Assembly (NCBI GenBank): GCA_014529385.2
Contig: CM043963.1
Coordinates: forward strand, 5,553,501-5,617,500
Source: Adiantum capillus-veneris
Taxonomy: Eukaryota > Streptophyta > Polypodiopsida > Polypodiales > Pteridaceae
Direction of reading: 5' to 3'
DNA: 64,000 bases
Made by a program: the position numbers and the translations under genes. A model generated the notes under the pieces. That model was given only the letters and a program-made list of their open reading frames with translations, was not told the origin of the DNA and did not search any database. Of this stretch, positions 23,713 to 33,369 are shown piece after piece. Every line of letters begins with the position of its first letter. Position 1 is the stretch's first letter.

Positions 23713-24536
23713 ACCTACATGGGTTATACGAAATTCTTGATACCATTACTTGAATTTCAAGATAGACACGAGACTTTAATAAAATTCAAAATTCCACTTT
23801 ATCAAGAGACAAAGATTCAGAGACAAAAAGCACTTTATTGGTGGAAATTTATCACAATCGAAACTCCTCAAGGTTTAGAATGACTGATGACCTCTTATTA
23901 CATGGCTTTATGGATTGCGTATAACATACGCCTAGGAAATGGTATTGACATGATGCACTACTTCATTCGTGTAATAGTTCTTATACACATTCTTGAGGGG
24001 ATAATAAACTAAGATATCGGGCCGGAGTTCCACTTTCAGTAATCCAAAGGTTTTGACTCGGTTTGCTGGAATCACATTGGTAACCTTCTCCAAGAGCCAG
24101 TCGTTGATGGTTTGGTTGGAGTTGCCCAAAACAGTCTGGTCCAATCGTGTGGGCACCAAGTAGAATATCTCTATCACTCTCAACTCTTCTCCCCAACGTA
24201 TCTTCTTCAAGTCGGTAGCCAGGCACCCTAGCTTCCGAGCATTGATGTAGTAAACCCCTCCTGGAAATGTCCAATCAAGTTCCCATCCTTTGTCAATGCG
24301 AGTGGAGTGTGGCGTATAAGCCTTCAACAGTATCTCCATGACATCTCGCCTGAACTGGTAAACAGGGGATCTTCGAGCTTGCTCATAAATAAGCTCAAAC
24401 ACTTGGAACTTCCGATATTCGAGCACGGGGTCTTCCTGCAACACCAATGGAAGGAATTCGGATCAACTACCTATATACTTTCAGTTCCTTTTAAATGTTC
24501 AAACAATACGACTTTATTTTCCCAGCCTAACCTACG
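23713..24536 (-). CDS. Unrecognised 171-codon ORF (23932-24447) between primer site and truncated gag of C
   Basis: On the minus strand an uninterrupted frame of 171 codons starts MVLQEDPVLEYRKF and ends VVHHVNTIS. It is rich in charged and aromatic residues, with no signal peptide, membrane segment or motif I recognise. The ATG is preceded by a splice-acceptor-like TTGGTGTTGCAG context. The 200 bases between its end and the gag fragment are open on the other strand (codons to 23883), also without a match. The block replaces the normal gag N-terminus, so it may be captured host sequence or a fragment of another element. Its position resembles extra 5' ORFs of some giant elements, but no homology is claimed. 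Confidence 0.4.
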
Positions 24537-24552
24537 CTTAGCTCTGATACCA
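24537..24552 (-). other. Primer binding site of C (initiator Met tRNA)
   Basis: The minus strand reads TGGTATCAGAGCTAAG two bases after the end of the 5' LTR. It is complementary to the 3' end of plant initiator methionine tRNA over at least the first 11 bases. Confidence 0.9.
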
Positions 24553-25230
24553 GGTGTGAGGTCCCCACCCCATCGTATCAAACAACGGATCTGATGGTAA
24601 ACATGGTGGCCACTAGATCTATAGCGCAAGAAAACAAAATGGTTCAGGGTTCAACTAGCAGACGATCTCTCATCACAAAGTGAGTCGAGTTCGAGCCTAC
24701 TAGCAACGAGATCTAGCTCCACCTCGCAGGGGAAGCGTACTTAACTATCTAGCGATCCTAAGACCCACCTTCCAAGAGGAGAGAAACCCCGAGTGCCTTT
24801 TTCCCCATGTTTCAGAGGCACGTACTCTCGAGGATTCGCCGCTCTAGGGGCAATCAGTAATACCAATATCGAGTAAGCACTATGGGGACAGAGAGTTCCC
24901 GACCAATCGGGACCACCCATCTTGTAGGCATTGGCAACCCGAGCCAAGCCCCCACTTTCCACCCCCACACTCACACTTCCTCGTGTGACCTAATTACTAC
25001 CACAAAGGTTGTTCAACATAGATATTCCTTGATTAATTCCGAATCACATGGTTCGTTAAAACAGCCCTTCAACGAGTATTTCAAACAACACCAAGACAGA
25101 ATTCTAGTAAAAATTCTACTCAAACTTATTCATAAAAGTTCCAATGTTCTGGAGGTACAACACCCCCCCTCCAGCGAGAGTTCACTCCTCTTGTTGTCGC
25201 CTAGCTGCCCATACAACTAGGTATGTCCAC

Positions 25231-25342
25231 CGCATAGAAAGCATGTCATGGACACTCCCACCGCATAGAAAGCAAGACGTGGGTTCCCACCACATAGAAA
25301 GCAAGTCGTGGGTATCCACCGCATAAAAAGCAAGTCATGGAT
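25231..25342. repeat. Tandem repeat in the C LTR, right copy
   Basis: The same four-unit CCACCGCATAGAAAGCA array as at 17306-17417, with one unit altered to CCACCACATAG. Confidence 0.85.
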
Positions 25343-26307
25343 TCAAGAGCCCTAACAAGGAACTCTGTCCTCGTGATTAGTAGGGGAGTCAGGACTGATT
25401 CAACATTGGAAATAAAATGAACATGTCGAGCTAAATTTTCCTTAGCAAACATTCTTTCCTCTTGCAAACAGCATACCCATCAATCATTTCTTTCCTACTT
25501 TATACTTAAATGTACTATGCATTCAATGCCGAGGTTTCTGTCGGATTTCTCCAATATGTTCGGGGATATGTTCATTCCTAACTAATCGTATGCAATGTTA
25601 ATTAAACAACTCGAATAGAAATTGGGACCTACCTCTTCCATTTCTTTGTCAATAGCCCATGAGATGGCCGGTATTTGCTCGTCCATGGGAGCCTTTCCTT
25701 TTCTGTTGACATTGCTTGTTCCCGCCTCGCGGTCATGGGCTCCACCGAAGCGATTTCTCTTAACCGGGGCCATTTTCCTCACTACTTAAATGATAGACTT
25801 GAAAAAAAAGAGCTAAGGTCCGAGAGTAACATGACAAACCAATTGGCAGATTAGATTTATTAAAGACTCCTCCTTATGCACGAGGTTAGATTTTTCCCTT
25901 TTTGCCCTAGCAATTTTTAAGGGTAATTCTATATCCACCCTATGGGAAATGACTCTAAGGTTAATTACTTGGCTTAGTTGATTAAGAAATTCAGAGTTTT
26001 TCTAATTGATTCACGAAAGATATGAAGTAAGCAAGCTCATTCATTTTCCTAGAGCAATACGAAGGTGCAGAGTGACCACAGGCATGTGTGAGGGAAAAAA
26101 CCTTCTTCTTATTGGACTAATGACGGATTAATTTTCAGCCTTAATCGCATCTAAATGTGGGAGAAGATTAAGTATAATTTAATTACAACTCTATTGAGTA
26201 GTGAAAGATTGAATTCTGACAAATCTACACTATTACTAGCTGTCAATTTATTGACTATACCGCCTAGAGAGAGAATCTTTCCTAATCATGCATTAATCCT
26301 TGATTAA

Positions 26308-27628
26308 CACTAGGTTGGTAACCTAATAGGACATAAAAGTGTCCTTTCAGGGTTTTGAAAAAAACCTCCAAAACCATAGTAGATCCACTCATTTTGTAAA
26401 ATCCTTTAATGAGGTTATAGTTCAAGGCCTACTACACATGGAAAAAATAAGAAACTTGTAAAATTTCTCATCTTTTGGTCACACCAAACCTTCAAAGTTG
26501 ATGGACCAGTACATTATCATCAAAACAGTCATTTCTTACATTTTGTTGCATAAAAATAAGATTAGGGATTTTTGTAGGACTTGAGATAAATTCCCTAGTT
26601 AGCTTCAATGGGTTGTTGATCAGAACATATAATTTCTTCTCACTCACTATTTTTTGTTTTGCCAAAAGAAATAGGTACAAAAAAGTTGAATTTTTACCAT
26701 TCTGCAAACCTATCATCAAAGTTTCTATAGCTACTCTCAATACAAATAATATATGCATGTTTTCTTAGTTCCCTATTGTCCTTTAGGTTCATAAGGAGCC
26801 ATGGAGCATGTCAAAAGAATAATACATCTCTTACCAAGGAGAATCTTGGAGACAAAGATGAAGTGCTAAATACAGCAAACATGAAAAAACTGGGTTCAAC
26901 ATTATGAGTTGTAGAATCCCATAGAAACTATTCAATATCTAGCCAAATTTGATCCTTATGTCTAGATATGGTTACTACCTACAAAATGCATATAGTTGTC
27001 ACAAGAAACTAACAATATTGAAAAAGCTATACTTGATATACTAGAATGTTTCATTTTCTTCTGTAATTGAAAAAATCAACCATCGTTGTCTACTATACAA
27101 AATAGGGTATTAGGTGCCCCAAAACTCAAGGAATATTAGCTTTATGTTACAATATGCGACATAGAAAATCAAAACTGCATTTGGATATCATAAAAGCCAC
27201 CAAAAAAATCATAGAGGAGCTAAAATTGGCTAAAGAACAGGATTTGACAATTTTTTAAATTTGGTCATAACTTACAACTTTAACATTTATTTCTCCCTAG
27301 AAGCATCGAGACATGTTGAGGACTACTAAAGATAGTTCTCTAGCATTATAGACCTCACAAACATGAATTCTAGAGTGGTATAGTTGCAAAAAGTTGAAAA
27401 AAGCCAAAACCAGGACTCGTTTTTTCACAAAGTTTAGGTTGTGAAATGTTGTGCAAGGACAAGGTTAAAGATGGAATTGATATTCCAAAAAAATGTCGAG
27501 TTTTTTTCAGCTCATGAGACAACTTTCTAGACAGATAGCACCTCAAAATCTATTTTGAAACTCTTGACATAATTCAAAGAAAATGGTCACTTAACAGAAC
27601 ATAAAAGTGTCCCATTACCAACCTAGTG
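26308..27628. mobile_element. Element J: non-autonomous DNA transposon, TTAA or TA target
   Basis: It is absent from the otherwise identical left LTR, where the sequence reads straight through GATTAAGG. Ends are inverted: CACTAGGTTGGTAA on the left and TTACCAACCTAGTG on the right. Subterminal GGACATAAAAGTGTCC and ACATAAAAGTGTCC strings are also shared. Flanks are TTAA (26304-26307 and 27629-27632), which fits a 4-bp TTAA duplication. A 2-bp TA duplication with ends ACACTAGG and CCTAGTGT fits equally well. It is 1321 bases long with no transposase frame; the 88-codon ORF at 26492-26758 matches nothing. Confidence 0.85.
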
Positions 27629-27978
27629 TTAAGGATGATGAATGGCTGAATAAATTAACTAAATGAATGATAATTATGTAATGAAGTATAGCTATGAAAA
27701 CTTAGAGAGCAGCTATAGAGAATTATAGCTAAAAGTAGGCATAGTAGACAAGAATTATGAGTGGGGAATGATGAGATTAAGAAGAGCAGTAATTAAACCA
27801 TAATTACCGTGATTAGGGGCTGAGAATCCTCTTAAATTTCTGATGCAATGAATCCTTGAGATGGGAATTTTGGCAGCACCTCCCTCCTTGCTTCTCCTTC
27901 AAAAGCTGTGTGTGTGCCGGCAGCACCTTCCCAGTGTGTAGGTGTGTGAGTATGCAATGTTTTTGTGAGCATATATGT

Positions 27979-28002
27979 CTGTGTGTGTGTGTGTGTGTGT
28001 GT
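27979..28002. repeat. GT microsatellite in the C LTR, right copy
   Basis: About 12 GT units, homologous to the longer tract in the left LTR. Confidence 0.9.
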
Positions 28003-28668
28003 AGGCCTTTAAATAGGCTCCTACAGGCTGAAAATCGATTTGTGTTGCTAATTGCATCTGGATGAGCACTCAGTCCTTGCATGGCAAGTCCAGTTGCCTA
28101 CCCACCAAGTGTCCAGTTGGCTCAGTAAACTGACTCTCACACTGAGTTGCAGGCTTGGAAGCTTCCCCAAGACTCCCACAAAGCAAGAGGGCGCGCCCTA
28201 GCTGCTAAAGCAGGTCTGGAGTGGGCTGGGACCTGTTCCCACACAGCCTCGGGCCCCCTGGTGCTTCCCGGACAATTTTGTGAAAAATTGGTTTTAGGCT
28301 AAAACGGGCCATACGAGTCGGATTTTGATGCCGTAAATTGCTATACTAATCTCTAACTAAGATGTACGGTTCTGAGTACCTACCATATTTAGCAGTCCCT
28401 CCGGGGTCCGAAAATGCATTTTTTTCAAATTCGGGATACGGGTGCAAATTTTCGAGACGGTCGAGACTGGACGGTTTGGGTGACCAAAAACTTACTATTT
28501 TTAGAAATTTTTCACAAAAATTATTTTAATTCACATTTTGAAGCTTTATAACATTCTAAACATCATGGCACTGACAGAATCTGGAAAACTGCTAAAAATA
28601 GTAACTTATTCCATTGTATTCATGTTGTGGTACAAGGGTGCTCTTGTGATCGGGTCAGAGACCTTACA

Positions 28669-28673
28669 TCCCC
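28669..28673. other. Right target duplication of C (TCCCC)
   Basis: Identical to 16625-16629. Removing C and one copy restores a continuous G LTR. Confidence 0.9.
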
Positions 28674-28971
28674 TCGGTGTCGATAGTGTGGAAGTGTGTG
28701 CCCCCCGAACCGGCAGTGTTATGTGTGAGAGAGTGAGATTGAGTGGCTTTGTCCGTGTGTAAGGGTGGAGACAGACCGTGGTAGTAGGTGTGCATCATGT
28801 GGTGGATTTGTGGAGTGTGTGAGCAGTGGAAATTGAGTAGGTGGTGGTCTGCTAGTATGAGGTGTGCTTTTTGAAGGTGTTTTTCGAGAGGACAAGGGTG
28901 CTCTAGATACCCTAAGCTATAGAGAGGCCCTTGTGTTTGTGTCGGGCGTACTCCCCCATTCCCCCTCTCCA
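28674..28971 (+). repeat. Element G 5' LTR, second part
   Basis: This end of the G LTR finishes in CATTCCCCCTCTCCA. The inverted solo LTR at 32565 has the same final bases, which fixes the LTR end at 28971. Confidence 0.85.
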
Positions 28972-28976
28972 TATTT

Positions 28977-28995
28977 TGGTGCCCCCATTGAGGAG
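28977..28995 (+). other. Candidate primer binding site of G
   Basis: TGGTGCCCCCATTGAGGAG begins five bases after the LTR end and starts with the TGG expected opposite tRNA CCA. I cannot assign the tRNA. Confidence 0.5.
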
Positions 28996-29079
28996 TGTGC
29001 TGATGCTCCTAGTTGATGTCAAAGTGGTGATTTCGGTGATGCCAAAGGTGCAACCTTTGAAGAGCAGGTGCTGCTAGTG

Positions 29080-29132
29080 ATGGCTTCGGCGAGATTTCCC
29101 ATTTTCACTGGGGTTGAAGATGTGGAAACCTG
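29080..29132 (+). pseudogene. Element G gag, first 17 codons
   Basis: The frame starts ATGGCTTCGGCG and encodes MASARFPIFTGVEDVET. The next Trp codon is split by F: TG at 29131-29132 and G at 61267. With the ACCTG duplication counted once, the frame continues exactly into WLQDYGLFV. Confidence 0.8.
29128..29132. other. Left target duplication of F (ACCTG)
   Basis: ACCTG precedes the LTR start TGTTGGACGG and recurs at 61262-61266 after TTCTAACA. Confidence 0.9.
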
Positions 29133-30065
29133 TGTTGGACGGATACGTCACGACGGACGTCAGCACAATGAGAACTCACCTAACAAGATTTGTCAGCTAA
29201 GGACGAAGCTCGACCCGCAGGCGCGTGGAAGCAAGCATAAGGTGTCAACCTACACTCAACCGACTCCTAACTAATTCCTACAGAGGTCTCTACCCAATGT
29301 CTAAGTCACACCCTTCAAGAGTGCATAAGAGGAAACTTACTACAACGCTTTCTAGAGCCGAACACCCATCGAACAATATCAAAATACCACAGAACTTGAA
29401 GGAGACCCTACTAACACAAATAGGTCGCTCTCCCTAAGGTGTATGAACCAAAACCCCAACCGACAACACCCGGTGCAAAATCACGTAGGATGTCTGGCCA
29501 AAATTTGCAGGTCTTTGTTTTCAAAATCTAAAGATTCTAATGTGTAGCTCTACGCAATGTGAACGCGTGGATATACTGCAATGAAAAATCGAACAACGTA
29601 TGCTCACCGAATCACCATATGAAGCTGGTAGATGGAGCTCACAAACCCGGACCGTACGCACGCAATGTAGGTATTGGCGCGTAGCTCTTGTCGAGGGCAA
29701 CACACTGCACTTCTACGCACTCAATTCCGACCACCAGTGCACATGTAGTGTCAAGATGAAGCTCACACTCTCTCTCGTACACAGTACGCTCACCCAGAGA
29801 CTTCAAAACTTTTTTTTTTAAAATGAAAAAGGTTTTCTCATTAAGGTCAAAAAGTAGTATAAATACCTTACAATTCACAAACCCTAAAGTTCCAAATCAA
29901 CCATCTACTCAATCTAACTATCAAAACTGGGATACTACCAGGAAACTTCTGTAAGCCCCAATATTTACAAGGTGAAATGTTGAGTTTTCTCAATAAATGA
30001 ATAATTAAAAAAAATGATAATCTGCCGAGTAGTCAGTTTCTGTAGGGTGTGTCTAGATTCTAACA
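29133..30065 (-). repeat. Element F 3' LTR
   Basis: A 933-base direct repeat of 60307-61261. It contains CGTAGGATGTCT (29484-29495), half of the 24-bp palindrome found at 38-39 and 51 kb. Short frames here recur in the other LTR and are not genes. Confidence 0.92.
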
Positions 30066-30079
30066 CTCCCCCCCCCCCT
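30066..30079 (-). other. Polypurine tract of F
   Basis: The minus strand reads AAGGGGGGGGGGAG directly before the LTR start TGTTAGAATC. Confidence 0.8.
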
Positions 30080-30118
30080 TGCTCATGTCGTCCCCGACAT
30101 GGATGTTGAGTTGCTTCT

Positions 30119-32564
30119 TCATCTTATTGTTTTGCGCATCTTGAGCAGCGACTCGTATCTTGCATGTAAATCCAGCAGTGTTGGGCCGAATATATGAGTG
30201 TTGATGGTGAAGAAGCCGGTGTAGAACGCTTCTTCAAAGTCCTGGAGGTGATAGGATGGCAAAATCATTATCCTTTGATACAATGCATGTATCACCTCCT
30301 TGGAAGGCTGACGAGATAGATCATATGCACATCTGTAAGTATCTTGAAAGAAGAAGATACTGTGTGTCACCTGGCCCTGTTTGAACGTCTCAAAAACTGC
30401 CCAAAGGGTTTTTCAAATCCTCCTCATCATTATGCAAGAAAGCTCAGGCGAGCCAGTGAACAATTTGATGGCGCCCGTTAGAGTTTTCACCATGTATTGA
30501 ACACTTATTCTCTCGCCTGCCTTCAAGACTGGCAGCTTCGGATAGTTCAGCCAAGTGGGTTGGCTTCTTTGTAGCATCGCATGGGCCTTCCACGTCTGTA
30601 TCCTTGGTAGAGGGCAGAAGCTTAGGTTATCTCTGATGAGTTTGGGTGCCTCTACCAAATGGATTAGGTATTGTGGATACTTCGTCAACCATGCCTTTCT
30701 CCACCTGGGTTGGGAGTCGACTATCAACTTTTCCCCTTCAGGCTAGGAGATATCTGTTGTGTAGAGTGGCGTTGTCGGCTCTTCTCTAATCCTCGTGTTG
30801 ATGGTGGAAGCTTCATATTTTAGCAAAGGATATGGGAGAGAGTGTTGTAGCCATTCACGCGGGAGGTTGCTGGCGTCAATCTTCTGAATGGTCATGGATT
30901 TAAAAACCCTCTGCTCCCATTCCAAGGCTTCCTTGGCCGTTTCTCTGATTTCTACCTCTATGGCCTTGTACAGCTTCTCTTCCTCTTCTTGTGTCAGATC
31001 TTGTGTCTCTTGAGAGGGTCTACTAGGATTTCCTCTTGCATGGGTGTGTCCATAGGATCCGCCACATTCTCTAGGTCTATGCCTTCCATGGCTGTCGGCC
31101 CTGTACTTGCTTGCTCTTCTACCTACTGTCCTCTCAGCTATTCTATCTGCTTTAGGAGTATGTTTTTCTGCTTCAGCTTCTTCTCCATGTTCACGAGGAG
31201 GTCGTTCAATTCGGCGTTTACCTTCTCCGCCTCCTCGAGCTTTCTCTTGATAATTTCTAGCTCACCTTGCATTGATTTCTGCTCTTCTTCCATGCATGTT
31301 TTCATAACCACTGACCCTTCCGCCATCATCAACCTTTGATTTTTCTCTAAAGTCAACTCTTTTTGAAGCTCTTTCATCTGTTCTTCATAGATCTGGCTTT
31401 CTGTAGTGGTGTGAGTCGAGCTAGTAGCTCTGACTCTGGCAGGAGATGCCCGTAGCCATTGGATGGTTTGATCTTTAACCTTAAGCTGATCCTTGAGCAA
31501 GGACCTCATCCTGGCTAGCCTCCTGGTCTATTTTTGCCTTTTCTTTGGCATTTCGCATGGCCTCAACTTCCTTGGACTCCTCATCAAGTTGTAGGGTTAG
31601 GTTATCCCTTTCCCTCTCCGCATCTGTCAATGACTTGCTGAGTTGTCTATACTTTTCTTCGGGTCCTTGCAGTCTTTGAGCTGCTGCCTTATTTTCTCTT
31701 TCCATTTCCTAGCATCTTTGCAATGCCTTTGCCAGACTGGCTTGTAGCTCTGCTTCTCTCTCTATCTGCCTTTGGCTTTGTTTCTGTAAAGTGTCAACTT
31801 CCAGATTTATCTGCACTTCAGTGGCCTTGAGAGTTTCCATTTCACTTTCTGAGGCCATTGCTTGTGCTCTTAGCCCGGTTAGCTTTGTCATCACCACATC
31901 CCAATCATTGGTGGGCGGGTGCAAGTCCACTGTATCAGTGGATATCTCCATTAGCTCTACTAACCGTATGCTTTGCATTTGCCCTTTTTGCCCCGTGCTT
32001 GCCAAGTCAAATGCGACTGTGGTAGCCTCTTCTTTTGTGTATCCGAAAGCTAGCAGGTCTAGAAATGTGTTGTATGATTCATTTGGCTCTAGTTGCCCAC
32101 TTTTAGGCTTAGCCTTTTCCTTTGGTTCCTGCTCCTGGCTTTGCTCTTTCTTGGACTCCTCTTGTTCTTCTGGTTTGTCTTGCTCCTATTTGTCTTCTTG
32201 TGGAGGGCTACGAGGAGGTGGTGAGGGCGGTGGGCTGGACTCAGGGCTGTTGGCCGGTGGAGTTGTCCGATTTTTCTTGAAATATTTGTCCGCCTTGGTC
32301 TTCCTTTCTCTCTCTTGGATCTCCTGCTCTTCTAGCAGTTTCTGTCGAACTTGCTCCACTTCCTCTTCTGTAAAGGGTACATGTGGGATATTCTCTGCTG
32401 TGGCATCAAGAATCTCAAAATTCTTAATGTAATCATCGAATCTATCTCTGTGCACCCTTCGGGATGATCCCAACATTGCTTCTAAAGATGGCTTCCATAG
32501 CTCGTCCAAATCTCCTTTGAGGGCTCTTTCTTCCTTGAAGCTTTCCATCAGCCGCTCTAGACGT
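30119..32564 (-). pseudogene. Element F extra ORF, C-terminal two thirds, broken
   Basis: Six open pieces follow one another on the minus strand. From the N-terminal side they are RLERLMESFKEERALKGDLD with a Pro/Ser-rich stretch (32.2-32.5 kb), and then about 290 codons of heptad-like Glu/Leu/Lys sequence (31.1-32.0 kb). That part includes LQKELTLEKNQRLMMAEGS and KLEEAEKVNAELNDLLVNMEKKL and is strongly coiled-coil in character. A globular C-terminal part follows (LPREWLQHSLPYPLLKYEA, WLNYPKLPVLKAGERISVQY). Stops and frameshifts separate the pieces. It continues the reading frame of 37310-38263 across solo LTR I. The function is unknown. Confidence 0.6.
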
Positions 32565-32765
32565 TGGAGAGGGGGAATGGGGGACGACGCCCGGGAGGAC
32601 CAGAAGTTCCTCTCTATAGCCCAGGGTCAACACAACACCCCAATCCACTCAAAGACACCTTCAAAATGACAATTTACACATAATCCGCTTCACTTGCACA
32701 GTTCCCAAGCAAAATGAGTCCACACCTCACTGCACCTGCTCTACCTCCCTCTACACATACACTTA

Positions 32766-32792
32766 CTCTCTCTCTCTCTCTCTCTCTCTCTC
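32766..32792. repeat. CT microsatellite at the LINE 5' junction
   Basis: About 13 CT units between LTR I and the first LINE bases. A second tract follows the LINE at 35696-35750. Confidence 0.92.
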
Positions 32793-32799
32793 AAGGGAG

Positions 32800-33369
32800 T
32801 TGGAGGAAGTTCACTTGTATGATCGTACTTCAATGGATGAGAAAGAGCCGGATCACTATGGAAAGTTACTTTTACACATGTGTAATAGCACGGGTTTGCT
32901 CATTGCTAATGGTGTATCTTTGTGGAGTGGAACCAATGGATTTACATGTAGAAGACATAATGGGGATAGTGTGATTGACTATATGCTACTCTCTGAAGCC
33001 ATCATGTATCGCATAAAGAGTTTTATGTTTGGTCAATGGACCCCGGAATCCGACCATCGCACCTTATGTATTGACCTTTCATGTGGAGAAGCAACTAAGC
33101 ATGATAATCTCAGCCAAAGGAAAGAGAAGTTATCACTATGTATGGATTTTAAACGGGCACCAATGTACATTGAAATGGTTGAGGAAAAATTATGGATGAC
33201 AAAGCTTCAATGTGATGCACCATTGGAAACTAAATGGGAAGCTTTCAAGAAAGCTATTTGTTCTTGTGCGGAAGAATGCTTTGCCATAAAGCATCTCCAT
33301 GGTATCAACAAAGATAGATCACGCAAAGGTGGTTTGATAAAGAATGTCAAGATGCTCGAAAGTCCTTGA
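32800..33369 (+). pseudogene. LINE endonuclease C-terminus and linker
   Basis: The frame encodes GNSTGLLI-like sequence (CNSTGLLIANGVSLW), then NGFTCRRHNGDSVIDYMLLS and ESDHRTLCIDLS. These are the last conserved boxes of an apurinic-type endonuclease (the Asp of VIDY and the SDH motif). The N-terminal catalytic part is missing. A one-base frameshift near 33345 separates this frame from the RT frame. Confidence 0.85.

Larger units (their letters stand above)
16630..28668 (-). mobile_element. Element C: nearly complete Ty3/gypsy chromovirus with 2.8 kb LTRs
   Basis: Two direct LTRs (16630-19441 and 24555-28668) flank a minus-strand internal region with initiator-Met primer site, gag, protease, RT, RNase H, integrase and chromodomain. 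LTR tips are inverted (TGTGAGGTC, GACCTTACA) and the element is bounded by TCCCC duplications. The LTRs are very similar by eye apart from microsatellite length and one inserted DNA transposon (J), so C is among the youngest insertions here. It sits inside the 5' LTR of G. Confidence 0.95.
24555..28668 (-). repeat. Element C 5' LTR (right copy), with DNA transposon J inside
   Basis: This is the direct repeat of 16630-19441 from TGTGAGGTCCCC to GACCTTACA. Subtracting J and its duplication leaves about 2.79 kb, matching the other LTR. TSD TCCCC follows at 28669-28673. Confidence 0.93.
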
